Positions 1 to 8,319 of a stretch of 64,000 nt of DNA are shown one piece after another. Numbering within the stretch: position 1 is the stretch's first letter; the number at the start of each line of letters is the position of its first letter. The DNA lies in NCBI RefSeq assembly GCF_034676705.1, contig NZ_JAUCBS010000013.1:384501-448500 (forward strand), in the 5' to 3' direction. A program made the translations under genes and the position numbers. The notes beneath the pieces were generated by a model. That model had not been told where the DNA came from, did no database searches, and was given only the letters and a program-made list of their open reading frames with translations. The stretch comes from Gemmobacter sp. (GTDB lineage: Bacteria; Pseudomonadota; Alphaproteobacteria; Rhodobacterales; Rhodobacteraceae).

Positions 1-47
1 AGGGCCAGAACGGCAAGCGGGGCGGCAAGGGCGCGGAACAGGGTCAT
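1..47 (-). CDS. 5' end of a secreted or envelope protein (partial)
   Basis: An ATG read leftwards from position 47 opens a frame beginning MTLFRALAAPLAVLA before the window ends. A short basic start followed by an alanine/leucine run looks like the first part of a signal peptide. No good Shine-Dalgarno is visible upstream (the sequence before the ATG is ATATATCTGCGCC). Only 15 codons are present, so neither the family nor the reality of the gene can be settled. It is divergent from the ribosomal operon. Confidence 0.35.
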   Translation of the reverse strand, partial: MTLFRALAAPLAVLA

Positions 48-157
48 GGCGCAGATATATGGTGCCTGTTGCCATCTTGCATCCCCCGTTTGATCGCGGG
101 CGCACAACCCTGCGTGAAACCGCTGCCAGACGGGGCCGGGTGCCCCGGGAAGCCTTG

Positions 158-186
158 TTGACAAGGGCCGCGACTCCCCCTATACG
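158..186 (+). promoter_or_regulatory. Sigma70-type promoter of the str operon
   Basis: TTGACA at 158-163 and TATACG at 181-186 are separated by exactly 17 bases. The -35 is a perfect consensus hexamer. The predicted start near 193 leaves a leader of about 220 bases before rpsL at 415, in which I recognise no known regulatory fold. The stretch 48-414 holds no convincing gene. The C-run immediately before the -10 is shared with the promoter at 10200-10228. Confidence 0.7.
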
Positions 187-414
187 CCGCCTACCTGTAT
201 CGGGGCCAACGCCCTTGGTGCGGGTTGCACGAACCTAGTGGTCATGATCCGGGCTCCGCGCCCCGATCCTCTGGAATTCCACCGCGTCGCCCTGTTGAAG
301 GGGCGTCAGCGGTAGCTGTGTTTTGCGGACGCGCAAGACATGAAACGACGGACTGCCCCCGGACGCCCTGTGGACGCACAGAGGACGAACGGGTTGCAAG
401 AGAAGGCGAAAGAT

Positions 415-786
415 ATGCCGACGATCCAGCAGCTGATCCGCAAGCCGCGGCAGCCCAAGGTGACGCGCTCCAAGTCGCAGCACCTCCAGCAGTGCCCGCA
501 AAAACGCGGCGTCTGCACCCGCGTTTACACCACCACCCCGAAAAAGCCGAACTCCGCCATGCGGAAGGTCGCCAAGGTGCGCCTGACCAACGGCTTCGAG
601 GTGATCAGCTATATCCCCGGCGAAAAGCACAACCTGCAGGAACACTCGGTCGTGCTGATCCGCGGCGGCCGCGTGAAAGACCTTCCGGGCGTCCGTTACC
701 ACATCCTGCGCGGTGTTCTGGATACCCAGGGCGTCAAAGACCGTCGTCAGCGCCGCTCGAAATACGGCGCGAAGCGTCCGAAGTGA
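415..786 (+). CDS. rpsL: 30S ribosomal protein S12
   Basis: S12 lines the decoding centre of the small subunit and monitors codon-anticodon pairing. The 123-residue length is the family norm. The diagnostic loop TTPKKPNSA (about residues 40-48) and the second loop GGRVKDLPGVRYH (about 84-96) are intact. Lys43 and Lys88, classic sites of streptomycin-resistance substitutions, have the wild-type residue. An in-frame ATG lies upstream at 340, but MPTIQQLIRK at 415 matches the conserved S12 N-terminus. It is the first gene of the str operon, 11 bases ahead of rpsG. Confidence 0.98.
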   Translation: MPTIQQLIRKPRQPKVTRSKSQHLQQCPQKRGVCTRVYTTTPKKPNSAMRKVAKVRLTNGFEVISYIPGEKHNLQEHSVVLIRGGRVKDLPGVRYHILRGVLDTQGVKDRRQRRSKYGAKRPK

Positions 787-797
787 GGAACTGAGAA

Positions 798-1268
798 ATG
801 TCGCGTCGTCACGCAGCCGAAAAACGCGAAGTCCTGCCAGATGCCAAGTTCGGCGATCGGGTTGTGACCAAATTCATGAACAACCTGATGATCGACGGCA
901 AGAAATCGGTTGCCGAATCGATCGTCTACAACGCTCTCGACCGCGTCGAGAAGCGCCTGAAGCGTTCGCCCATCGAAGCCTTCCACGAGGCTCTGGACAA
1001 CGTGAAGCCGGCCGTCGAGGTCCGCAGCCGCCGCGTTGGCGGTGCGACCTATCAGGTTCCGGTCGAAGTGCGCCCGACCCGTCGCGAAGCCCTGGCGATC
1101 CGCTGGCTGATCACCGCTGCGCGCAAGCGCAACGAGAACACCATGGAAGAGCGCCTTGCAGCCGAACTGTCTGACGCCTGCAACAACCGCGGCACCGCGG
1201 TGAAAAAGCGCGAAGACACCCACAAGATGGCCGACGCGAACAAAGCGTTCAGCCATTACCGCTGGTAA
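798..1268 (+). CDS. rpsG: 30S ribosomal protein S7
   Basis: S7 nucleates assembly of the 3' major domain of 16S rRNA and contacts the E-site tRNA. The product is 156 residues, as usual, starts MSRRHAAEKREVLPD, and contains the conserved KFMNNLMIDGKK and VRSRRVGGATYQVPVEV segments that form the RNA-binding face. In E. coli S7 is the autogenous repressor of the str operon, acting on the S12-S7 intercistronic region. Here that gap is only 11 bases, so the same mechanism is not evident. fusA follows after 9 bases. Confidence 0.98.
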   Translation: MSRRHAAEKREVLPDAKFGDRVVTKFMNNLMIDGKKSVAESIVYNALDRVEKRLKRSPIEAFHEALDNVKPAVEVRSRRVGGATYQVPVEVRPTRREALAIRWLITAARKRNENTMEERLAAELSDACNNRGTAVKKREDTHKMADANKAFSHYRW

Positions 1269-1277
1269 GAGGACATC

Positions 1278-3395
1278 ATGGCACGCGAATATCCGCTCGA
1301 CCTCTACCGCAACTTCGGGATCATGGCCCACATCGACGCGGGCAAGACCACGACGACCGAACGGATTCTGTTCTACACCGGCAAGTCCCACAAGATGGGC
1401 GAGACGCATGACGGCACCGCCATCATGGACTCGATGGCCCAGGAACAGGAACGCGGGATCACCATCTCGTCCGCCGCCACCACGACCTTCTGGGAAAAGA
1501 CCTACGACGGCAAGAACCCGATCTCGCCGAAGCACCGGTTCAACATCATCGACACCCCCGGCCACGTGGACTTCACCATCGAGGTGGAACGTTCGCTGGC
1601 GGTGCTCGACGGTGCGGTCTGTCTGCTGGACGGCAACGCCGGGGTCGAACCGCAGACGGAAACCGTCTGGCGGCAGGCCGACCGGTACAAGGTGCCGCGC
1701 ATCGTGTTCGTCAACAAGATGGACAAGGTCGGCGCCGACTTCCAGAAATGCCTCAACATGATCAAGGACCGCACCGGGGCCACCCCGGCGCCGATCGCCT
1801 TCCCGATCGGGGCCGAGGACAAGCTCGAGGGCATCGTCGATCTGGTGACGATGGAAGAGTGGGTCTGGAAGGGCGAGGATGCCGGCGCCACCTGGGCGCA
1901 TATGCCCATCCGCGCCGAATTGCAGGACGAGGCCGCCCGCCGCCGCGCCGAGCTGATCGAGCTTGCCGTCGAGCAGGACGACGCCGCGATGGAGGCCTAT
2001 CTGGAGGGCAACGAGCCCGACCAGGACACGCTGCGCGCGCTGATCCGCAAGGGCACGCTGGCGATGGCCTTCGTGCCGGTGACGGCCGGTTCCGCGTTCA
2101 AGCACAAGGGCGTGCAGCCGCTGCTGAACGCGGTGGTGGACTATCTGCCCTCGCCGCTCGACATTCCGCCCTACCTCGGCTTCGCCCCGGGCGACGAGAC
2201 GGAAACCCGCAACATCGAGCGCAAGCCTGATGACGCGGATCCCTTCTCGGCGCTGGCGTTCAAGATCCTCAACGACCCCTTCGTCGGCTCGCTGACCTTC
2301 ACCCGGATCTATTCCGGCGTGATGAAGAAGGGCGATTCGATGCTGAACTCGACCAAGGGCAAGCGCGAACGCGTCGGCCGGATGATGATGATGCATTCGA
2401 ACGAGCGCGAGGAGATCGACGAGGCGTTCGCCGGCGACATCATCGCGCTGGCCGGTCTGAAGGAAACCACCACGGGCGACACCCTGTGCGACCCGTCCAA
2501 GCCGGTGGTTCTGGAAACCATGACCTTCCCCGAGCCGGTGATCGAGATCGCGGTTGAACCGAAGTCGAAGGCCGACCAGGAAAAGATGGGTCTGGCGCTG
2601 GCGCGTCTGGCTGCCGAGGATCCGTCCTTCCGCGTCGAAACCGATTTCGAATCGGGCCAGACGATCATGAAGGGCATGGGTGAACTTCACCTCGACATCC
2701 TCGTCGACCGCATGCGTCGCGAGTTCAAGGTCGAGGCGAACATCGGTGCGCCGCAAGTGGCCTACCGCGAGACCATCTCGCGCGAAGCCGAGATCGACTA
2801 CACGCACAAGAAACAGACCGGTGGCACCGGCCAGTTCGCGCGCGTCAAGCTGATCATCACCCCGACCGAGCCGGGCGAAGGCTATTCGTTCGAGTCGAAG
2901 ATCGTTGGCGGGACGGTTCCGAAGGAATACATCCCGGGCGTTGAAAAGGGCATCAAGTCGGTCATGGACTCGGGTCCGCTGGCAGGCTTCCCGGTGATCG
3001 ACTTCAAGGTCGCGCTGATCGACGGCGCGTTCCACGACGTCGACTCGTCGGTGCTGGCCTTCGAGATCGCCTCGCGGGCTGCCATGCGTGAAGGCCTGAA
3101 AAAGGCCGGCGCCAAGCTGCTGGAACCGATCATGAAGGTCGAAGTGGTGACCCCGGAAGAATACACCGGCTCGATCATCGGCGACCTGACCAGCCGTCGC
3201 GGCATGGTCCAGGGTCAGGATACCCGTGGCAACGCCAACGTGATCAACGCGATGGTCCCGCTGGCGAACATGTTCGGCTACATCAACAACCTGCGCTCGA
3301 TGTCGTCGGGCCGCGCGGTGTTCACGATGCAGTTCGACCATTACGACGCCGTGCCGCAGAACATCTCGGACGAGATCCAGAAGAAATACGCTTGA
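1278..3395 (+). CDS. fusA: Elongation factor G
   Basis: EF-G is the GTPase that drives translocation of tRNA and mRNA and helps recycle ribosomes. The 705-residue product has the full five-domain length. The G1 loop AHIDAGKTTTTER (about 17-29), switch-I sequence ERGITISSAATT, G3 DTPGHVDF and G4 NKMD are all present. Domain IV and V features such as QFARVKLIITP and MFGYINNLRSMSSGRA are intact. It sits third in the str operon. The gene ends 5 bases before a paired inverted repeat (3401-3457) that separates it from tuf. Confidence 0.99.
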   Translation: MAREYPLDLYRNFGIMAHIDAGKTTTTERILFYTGKSHKMGETHDGTAIMDSMAQEQERGITISSAATTTFWEKTYDGKNPISPKHRFNIIDTPGHVDFTIEVERSLAVLDGAVCLLDGNAGVEPQTETVWRQADRYKVPRIVFVNKMDKVGADFQKCLNMIKDRTGATPAPIAFPIGAEDKLEGIVDLVTMEEWVWKGEDAGATWAHMPIRAELQDEAARRRAELIELAVEQDDAAMEAYLEGNEPDQDTLRALIRKGTLAMAFVPVTAGSAFKHKGVQPLLNAVVDYLPSPLDIPPYLGFAPGDETETRNIERKPDDADPFSALAFKILNDPFVGSLTFTRIYSGVMKKGDSMLNSTKGKRERVGRMMMMHSNEREEIDEAFAGDIIALAGLKETTTGDTLCDPSKPVVLETMTFPEPVIEIAVEPKSKADQEKMGLALARLAAEDPSFRVETDFESGQTIMKGMGELHLDILVDRMRREFKVEANIGAPQVAYRETISREAEIDYTHKKQTGGTGQFARVKLIITPTEPGEGYSFESKIVGGTVPKEYIPGVEKGIKSVMDSGPLAGFPVIDFKVALIDGAFHDVDSSVLAFEIASRAAMREGLKKAGAKLLEPIMKVEVVTPEEYTGSIIGDLTSRRGMVQGQDTRGNANVINAMVPLANMFGYINNLRSMSSGRAVFTMQFDHYDAVPQNISDEIQKKYA

Positions 3396-3400
3396 CCGGT

Positions 3401-3457
3401 GTGGCGGGGTGAACCCCGCCCTACCGCCCCGTAGGGCGGGGGTTTCCCCGCCGCCAC
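3401..3457. repeat. Paired GTAGGGCGGGG palindromic repeat (REP-like)
   Basis: Two head-to-head copies of a palindromic unit fill the fusA-tuf gap. The first (3401-3424) folds GGCGGGGT against ACCCCGCC. The second (3431-3457) is its inverted near-copy. The same unit recurs at 9465, 14643, 19857, 19897 and 46279, always in an intergenic position or at a stop codon. A paired arrangement between two highly expressed genes could stabilise or partially terminate the mRNA. Confidence 0.8.
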
Positions 3458-3482
3458 CGACAAAAGAACAGGAGTTGCCATC

Positions 3483-4658
3483 ATGGCGAAGGCAAAGTTT
3501 GAACGTAACAAGCCGCACGTGAACATCGGGACGATTGGTCACGTTGACCACGGCAAGACGACGCTGACGGCTGCGATCACGAAATACTTCGGCGAATTCC
3601 GGGCCTATGACCAGATCGACGGCGCGCCGGAAGAGCGGGCGCGTGGCATCACGATCTCGACCGCGCACGTGGAATACGAGACCGAGAACCGCCACTACGC
3701 GCACGTCGACTGCCCCGGCCACGCCGACTACGTGAAGAACATGATCACCGGTGCCGCCCAGATGGACGGCGCGATCCTGGTCTGCGCGGCGTCCGACGGC
3801 CCGATGCCGCAGACGCGCGAGCACATCCTCTTGGGCCGCCAGGTGGGTATCCCCTACATGGTGTGCTACATGAACAAGGTCGACCTCGTGGATGACGAGG
3901 AACTGATCGAGCTGGTGGAAATGGAAATCCGCGAGCTGTTCTCGTCGTACGAATACCCCGGCGACGACATTCCGATCATCAAGGGCTCGGCGCACCAGGC
4001 GATGATCGGCGAGCGCAAGGACATCGGCGAGGATTCGATCCGCGCGCTGATGGCGGCTGTCGACAGCTACATCCCGACCCCGGCCCGCGCCGTGGACCAG
4101 CCGTTCCTGATGCCGATCGAGGACGTGTTCTCGATCTCGGGCCGCGGCACCGTGGTGACCGGCCGGGTAGAGCGTGGCGTGATCAACGTCGGTGACGAAG
4201 TCGAGATCGTGGGCATCCGCCCGACCTCGAAATCGACCTGCACCGGCGTGGAAATGTTCCGCAAGCTGCTGGACCGCGGCGAGGCCGGCGACAACATCGG
4301 CGCGCTGCTGCGCGGCGTGGACCGTGACGGCGTGGAACGTGGCCAGGTGCTGTGCAAGCCGAAATCGGTGACGCCGCACACCAAGTTCGAAGCCGAAGCC
4401 TATATCCTGACCAAGGAAGAAGGCGGCCGCCACACCCCGTTCTTCGCCAACTACCGTCCGCAGTTCTACTTCCGCACCACCGACGTGACGGGCACCGTGG
4501 AACTGCCGGAAGGCACCGAAATGGTGATGCCGGGCGACAACCTGAAGTTCAACGTCTCGCTGATCGCGCCGATCGCCATGGAAGAGAAGCTGCGCTTCGC
4601 CATCCGTGAAGGCGGCCGCACCGTCGGCGCCGGCGTCGTCGCCAAGATCATCGAGTAA
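3483..4658 (+). CDS. tuf: Elongation factor Tu
   Basis: EF-Tu carries aminoacyl-tRNA to the ribosomal A site as a GTP complex. The product is 391 residues. G1 GHVDHGKTT (about 17-25), effector ERARGITISTAHVEYE, G3 DCPGHADY and G4 NKVD are intact, followed by the two beta-barrel domains ending in GRTVGAGVVAKIIE. An AGGAG ribosome binding site precedes the ATG. Whether a second tuf copy exists elsewhere cannot be judged from this window. A hairpin follows before rpsJ. Confidence 0.99.
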   Translation: MAKAKFERNKPHVNIGTIGHVDHGKTTLTAAITKYFGEFRAYDQIDGAPEERARGITISTAHVEYETENRHYAHVDCPGHADYVKNMITGAAQMDGAILVCAASDGPMPQTREHILLGRQVGIPYMVCYMNKVDLVDDEELIELVEMEIRELFSSYEYPGDDIPIIKGSAHQAMIGERKDIGEDSIRALMAAVDSYIPTPARAVDQPFLMPIEDVFSISGRGTVVTGRVERGVINVGDEVEIVGIRPTSKSTCTGVEMFRKLLDRGEAGDNIGALLRGVDRDGVERGQVLCKPKSVTPHTKFEAEAYILTKEEGGRHTPFFANYRPQFYFRTTDVTGTVELPEGTEMVMPGDNLKFNVSLIAPIAMEEKLRFAIREGGRTVGAGVVAKIIE

Positions 4659-4669
4659 TCACGCGCGGA

Positions 4670-4693
4670 CGGGTGGGGAAAAATCCCCGCCCG
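4670..4693 (+). promoter_or_regulatory. Hairpin in the tuf-rpsJ gap (S10 leader)
   Basis: CGGGTGGGGA (4670-4679) pairs with TCCCCGCCCG (4684-4693) around an AAAA loop, giving ten pairs including one G-U. There is no T-run, so it is not a strong intrinsic terminator. It lies 20 bases upstream of the rpsJ start. In E. coli an S10 leader structure is the target of L4 autoregulation, but this short stem does not resemble that fold. An mRNA stabiliser or attenuator is as likely. Confidence 0.5.
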
Positions 4694-4713
4694 ACCCTCC
4701 GAAGGATAGAGAG

Positions 4714-5022
4714 ATGTCTGGACAAACCATCCGCATCCGGCTGAAGGCCTTCGATTACCGCGTCCTGGATGCCTCGACGCAGGAAATCGTCAACACGGCC
4801 AAGCGGACCGGCGCCCAAGTGCGTGGCCCGATCCCGCTGCCGAACAAGATCGAAAAGTTCACGGTTCTTCGTGGACCGCACATCGACAAGAAGTCGCGCG
4901 ACCAGTGGGAGATCCGCACCCACAAGCGTCTGCTCGACATCGTGGATCCGACCCCGCAGACGGTGGACGCGCTGATGAAGCTCGACCTCGCCGCCGGCGT
5001 GGATGTCGAGATCAAAGTGTAA
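4714..5022 (+). CDS. rpsJ: 30S ribosomal protein S10
   Basis: S10 (NusE) is a 30S head protein that also joins NusB in transcription antitermination. The 102-residue product begins MSGQTIRIRLKAFDYRVLD and contains the conserved RGPIPLPNKIEKFTVLRGPH and THKRLLDIVDPTPQTVDALM segments. The ATG at 4714 is chosen because it matches the conserved N-terminus and follows a GAAGGATAGAG ribosome binding site. In-frame upstream starts would read through tuf's tail. It is first in the S10 gene set, 12 bases before rplC. Confidence 0.98.
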   Translation: MSGQTIRIRLKAFDYRVLDASTQEIVNTAKRTGAQVRGPIPLPNKIEKFTVLRGPHIDKKSRDQWEIRTHKRLLDIVDPTPQTVDALMKLDLAAGVDVEIKV

Positions 5023-5034
5023 GGGGCCATCACG

Positions 5035-5754
5035 ATGCGCTCTGGTGTTATCGCCAAGAAGCTGGGCATGACCCGGCTGTTCCTGGAAGACGGTAAACAG
5101 ATTCCTGTAACCGTTTTGCAACTCGACAACCTGCAAGTGGTCGCGCAGCGCACCGCCGAGAAGGATGGCTATTCGGCCGTCCAGCTGGGCGCCGGCACTG
5201 CCAAGGCCAAACGCACCAGCGCCGGCATGCGCGGGCACTTCGCCAAGGCGAACGTTGCCCCCAAGCGCAAGCTGGCCGAGTTCCGCGTGACTGCGGACAA
5301 CCTGATCGACGTCGGCGCCGAGATCTCGGCCGAGCACTATGTTGCCGGCCAGTTCGTGGACATCGCCGGCACCTCGATCGGTAAAGGCTTTGCCGGTGCG
5401 ATGAAGCGGCACAACTTCGGCGGTCTGCGCGCCTCGCACGGCGTGTCGATCAGCCACCGCTCGCACGGCTCGACCGGCCAGTGCCAGGACCCCGGCAAGG
5501 TGTTCAAGGGCAAGAAGATGGCCGGCCACATGGGCGCCGTCCGCGTGACCACGCAGAACCTGCAAGTCGTCAAGACCGACGCCGAGCGGGGCCTGATCCT
5601 GGTCAAGGGCGCGGTTCCCGGTTCGCGTGGCGGCTGGGTGACGATCAAGGATGCGGTCAAGAAGCCGGCGCATGCCGATGCTCCGAAACCCGCCGCGGTC
5701 CGCGCCGCCGCTGCTCCGGCTGCCGAAGTGGCGGCCGAAGGGGGTGAAGCATGA
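5035..5754 (+). CDS. rplC: 50S ribosomal protein L3
   Basis: L3 reaches into the peptidyl-transferase region and initiates 50S assembly. The product is 239 residues. The body carries the family signature around SHGVSISHRSHGSTGQ and KGKKMAGHMG. It is somewhat long because of an alanine-rich tail of about 25 residues (APKPAAVRAAAAPAAEVAAE and on), which adds no recognised domain. The stop overlaps the rplD start (ATGA), implying translational coupling. Confidence 0.98.
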   Translation: MRSGVIAKKLGMTRLFLEDGKQIPVTVLQLDNLQVVAQRTAEKDGYSAVQLGAGTAKAKRTSAGMRGHFAKANVAPKRKLAEFRVTADNLIDVGAEISAEHYVAGQFVDIAGTSIGKGFAGAMKRHNFGGLRASHGVSISHRSHGSTGQCQDPGKVFKGKKMAGHMGAVRVTTQNLQVVKTDAERGLILVKGAVPGSRGGWVTIKDAVKKPAHADAPKPAAVRAAAAPAAEVAAEGGEA

Positions 5755-6371
5755 AACTTGACGTGATCAAGCTCGACGGCGGCAAGGCCGGCGAGATCGA
5801 CCTGGACGAGGCCCTGTTCGGCCTCGAACCGCGCGCCGACATCCTGCACCGTGTGGTGCGCTGGCAGCGGGCGAAAGCCCAGGCCGGCACCCATGCGACG
5901 CTGGGCAAGTCGGACGTCAGCTACTCGACCAAGAAGATCTATCGCCAGAAGGGCACGGGCGGCGCACGCCACGGCTCGCGCAAGGCGCCGATCTTCCGCA
6001 AGGGCGGCGTCTACAAGGGCCCGACCCCGCGGTCGCACGCCCATGAGCTGACGAAGAAGTTCCGTGCGCTTGGCCTCAAGCACGCCCTGTCGGCGAAAGC
6101 CAAGGCAGGCGAGCTGGTGGTGCTGGAAGCGGCGACCCTCGCCGAAGCCAAGACCGGCCAGCTGGCCCGGGCGAAAGAAGCACTCGGCTGGAAGCGCGCG
6201 CTGATCATCGACGGCGCCGCGATCGACGAGAACTTCGCCAAGGCGGCGCGCAACCTGGAAGGCATCGACGTGCTGCCCGGCATCGGTGCCAACGTCTATG
6301 ACATCCTGAAGCGTGATGTGCTGATCATCACCAAGGCAGGTGTCGAAGCCCTGGAGGCACGCTTGAAATGA
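5751..6371 (+). CDS. rplD: 50S ribosomal protein L4
   Basis: L4 is a 50S protein whose long loop lines the exit tunnel. In gammaproteobacteria it is also the S10-operon repressor. The 206-residue product has the loop segment RQKGTGGARHGSRKAPIFRK (about 65-84) and the C-terminal DVLIITKAGVEALEARL. The start overlaps the rplC stop by four bases and the end overlaps rplW in the same way, so rplC, rplD and rplW form a coupled block. Confidence 0.98.
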   Translation: MKLDVIKLDGGKAGEIDLDEALFGLEPRADILHRVVRWQRAKAQAGTHATLGKSDVSYSTKKIYRQKGTGGARHGSRKAPIFRKGGVYKGPTPRSHAHELTKKFRALGLKHALSAKAKAGELVVLEAATLAEAKTGQLARAKEALGWKRALIIDGAAIDENFAKAARNLEGIDVLPGIGANVYDILKRDVLIITKAGVEALEARLK

Positions 6372-6664
6372 GCGCGAAGCCCGAACAGTACGATGTGATC
6401 CGCCGTCCGGTGATCACGGAGAAGGCCACCATGGCGTCGGAAAACGGTGCCGTGGTGTTCGAAGTCGCGATGGATTCGACCAAGCCGGAAATCAAGGCCG
6501 CCGTCGAGAACGTCTTCGGCGTCAAGGTGAAGGCGGTGAACACCACCATCACCAAAGGCAAGACCAAGCGTTTCCGCGGCCGCCCCGGCGTCCGCTCGGA
6601 CGTGAAGAAAGCCTATGTGACGCTCGAGGAAGGAAACACCATCGACGTCTCTACCGGCCTCTGA
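6368..6664 (+). CDS. rplW: 50S ribosomal protein L23
   Basis: L23 sits at the tunnel exit and is the docking point for signal recognition particle and trigger factor. The 98-residue product shows the typical DVIRRPVITEKAT start and VKAVNTTITKGKTKRFRG followed by KKAYVTLEEG. The ATG overlaps the rplD stop. The frame closes with two adjacent stop codons (TGA TAG). A strong hairpin follows directly, so expression of rplB may be set separately. Confidence 0.98.
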   Translation: MSAKPEQYDVIRRPVITEKATMASENGAVVFEVAMDSTKPEIKAAVENVFGVKVKAVNTTITKGKTKRFRGRPGVRSDVKKAYVTLEEGNTIDVSTGL

Positions 6665-6682
6665 TAGAAGGCCAGCGAATCT

Positions 6683-6714
6683 CGCGGCCCCGGCTTTCCG
6701 GGGCCGCGGTTCTT
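6683..6714 (+). terminator. Strong hairpin with partial T-run between rplW and rplB
   Basis: CGCGGCCCCGG (6683-6693) and CCGGGGCCGCG (6698-6708) form a perfect 11-pair stem with a CTTT loop, followed by GTTCTTT. It lies inside a 149-base gap in an otherwise tightly packed operon. The short T-run suggests an attenuator rather than a full stop, because the essential rplB-rplP genes lie downstream and I see no clear replacement promoter in the gap. Confidence 0.6.
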
Positions 6715-6813
6715 TCCGGGAATCCGCTTCGCGGCCGGCCGGAAACCGAGTTGGGGATCTACGGAGCCCTGTAACCCGGGTCGCAAGACCCGCAGCAGAC
6801 GGAAGACAGAAAC

Positions 6814-7653
6814 ATGGCACTCAAGTCGTACAAACCTACGACGCCTGGCCAGCGTGGGCTGGTGCTGATCGACCGTTCGGAGCTTTGGAAAGGCCGCCCG
6901 GTCAAGGGACTCACTGAGGGTCTCGTGAAAACCGGCGGACGGAACAACACCGGACGCGTCACGATGTGGCACAAGGGCGGCGGCGCCAAGCGGCTCTACC
7001 GCATCGTGGACTTCAAGCGTCGCAAGTTCGACGTGGCGGCCACCGTCGAGCGGATCGAATACGATCCGAACCGGACCGCCTTCATCGCGCTGATCCGCTA
7101 TGAAGATGGCGAAGTGAACTACATCATCGCCCCCCAGCGCCTGGCTGTTGGCGACAAGGTGATCGCCGGCGCCAAGGTCGACGTGAAGCCCGGCAACGCG
7201 ATGCCCTTCTCGGGCATGCCGATCGGCACGATCGTCCACAACGTCGAGATGAAGGCAGGCAAAGGCGGCCAGATCGCCCGTGCAGCCGGCACCTACGCCC
7301 AGTTCGTCGGCCGTGACGGCGGCTATGCGCAGATCCGCCTGTCCTCGGGCGAACTGCGGATGGTGCGTCAGGAATGCATGGCGACCATCGGCGCCGTGTC
7401 GAACCCCGACAACTCGAACCAGAACCTGGGCAAGGCCGGCCGCAAGCGGCACATGGGCGTTCGCCCGACCGTCCGCGGCGTCGCGATGAACCCGATCGAC
7501 CACCCGCACGGCGGTGGTGAAGGCCGGACCTCGGGCGGCCGTCACCCGGTCACTCCGTGGGGCAAGGGCACCAAGGGCAACCGGACCCGCTCCAACAAGC
7601 AGACGGACAAGTACATCGTCCGTTCGCGTCACGCGAAGAAGAAGGGACGCTGA
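6814..7653 (+). CDS. rplB: 50S ribosomal protein L2
   Basis: L2 bridges the subunits and is needed for peptidyl-transferase activity. The 279-residue length is normal. The sequence contains RNNTGRVTMWHKGGGAKRLYR near the N-terminus and the signature GVAMNPIDHPHGGGEGRTSG (about 222-241), whose conserved histidine corresponds to E. coli His229. It begins the L2-S19-L22-S3-L16 run and is followed after 3 bases by rpsS. Confidence 0.99.
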   Translation: MALKSYKPTTPGQRGLVLIDRSELWKGRPVKGLTEGLVKTGGRNNTGRVTMWHKGGGAKRLYRIVDFKRRKFDVAATVERIEYDPNRTAFIALIRYEDGEVNYIIAPQRLAVGDKVIAGAKVDVKPGNAMPFSGMPIGTIVHNVEMKAGKGGQIARAAGTYAQFVGRDGGYAQIRLSSGELRMVRQECMATIGAVSNPDNSNQNLGKAGRKRHMGVRPTVRGVAMNPIDHPHGGGEGRTSGGRHPVTPWGKGTKGNRTRSNKQTDKYIVRSRHAKKKGR

Positions 7654-7656
7654 TCC

Positions 7657-7935
7657 ATGTCGCGCTCTGTTTGGAAAGGCCCCTTTGTCGACGCTTACGT
7701 CCTCAAGAAGGCCGAGAAAGCCCGCGAGTCGGGCCGTGGCGAGGTCATCAAGATCTGGTCACGCCGTTCCACCATCCTGCCACAGTTCGTGGGCCTGACC
7801 TTTGCCGTCTACAACGGCCACAAGCACATTCCGGTGCCTGTGACCGAAGAGATGATCGGCCAGAAGTTCGGTGAATATTCTCCGACCCGGACCTACTACG
7901 GTCACGCGGCCGACAAGAAAGCCAAGAGGAAGTAA
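7657..7935 (+). CDS. rpsS: 30S ribosomal protein S19
   Basis: S19 is a 30S head protein that pairs with S13 near the A-site finger. The 92-residue product has MSRSVWKGPFVDAYVLKKAE at the start and the conserved IKIWSRRSTILPQFVGLTFAVYNG core (about 29-52), then GEYSPTRTYYGHAADKKAKR. Spacing to neighbours is 3 bases on each side, consistent with one transcript and probable coupled translation. Confidence 0.98.
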   Translation: MSRSVWKGPFVDAYVLKKAEKARESGRGEVIKIWSRRSTILPQFVGLTFAVYNGHKHIPVPVTEEMIGQKFGEYSPTRTYYGHAADKKAKRK

Positions 7936-7938
7936 GCC

Positions 7939-8319
7939 ATGGGTATGGAGAAAAATCCGCGCCGCGTGGCGGACAACGAGGCTCAGGCCATCGGCCGCAT
8001 GCTCAAGACCAGCCCTCAGAAGCTGAACCTTGTGGCGGCGATGATCCGCGGCAAGAAGGTGGACAAGGCGCTGGCCGACCTCACCTTCTCGAAAAAGCGG
8101 GTTGCCGTCGACGTGAAGAAAGTCCTTCAGTCGGCCATCGCCAACGCTGAAAACAACCACGGCCTGGACGTCGACGAACTGGTCGTCGCCGAGGCCTGGG
8201 TTGGCAAGAACATCACCCTGAAGCGGGGCCGTCCGCGCGCCCGTGGTCGCTTTGGCAAGATCATGAAGCCCTTCGCCGAGATCACGATCAAGGTGCGTCA
8301 GAAAGGGGAGACTGCGTAA
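7939..8319 (+). CDS. rplV: 50S ribosomal protein L22
   Basis: L22 extends a beta hairpin into the exit tunnel. The product is 126 residues with the conserved LKTSPQKLNLVAAMIRGKKVDKAL (about 23-46), ANAENNHGLDVDELVVAEAWVG, and the tunnel hairpin LKRGRPRARGRFGKIMKPFAEITI. A second in-frame ATG lies two codons inside (MGMEKNP), so the start could be 7945. The stop overlaps the rpsC ATG by one base (TAATG). Confidence 0.97.
   Translation: MGMEKNPRRVADNEAQAIGRMLKTSPQKLNLVAAMIRGKKVDKALADLTFSKKRVAVDVKKVLQSAIANAENNHGLDVDELVVAEAWVGKNITLKRGRPRARGRFGKIMKPFAEITIKVRQKGETA

Noticed and set aside
225..794. Plus-strand frame overlapping rpsL in another phase
   Set aside because: It overlaps a certain ribosomal gene, has no motif and begins upstream without a ribosome binding site.
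747..4433. A 1228-codon open frame on the minus strand
   Set aside because: It lies entirely opposite rpsG, fusA and tuf. Its composition (His, Arg, Asp, Val rich with no motifs) is the mirror of highly biased codons in the sense genes, and it has no ribosome binding site.
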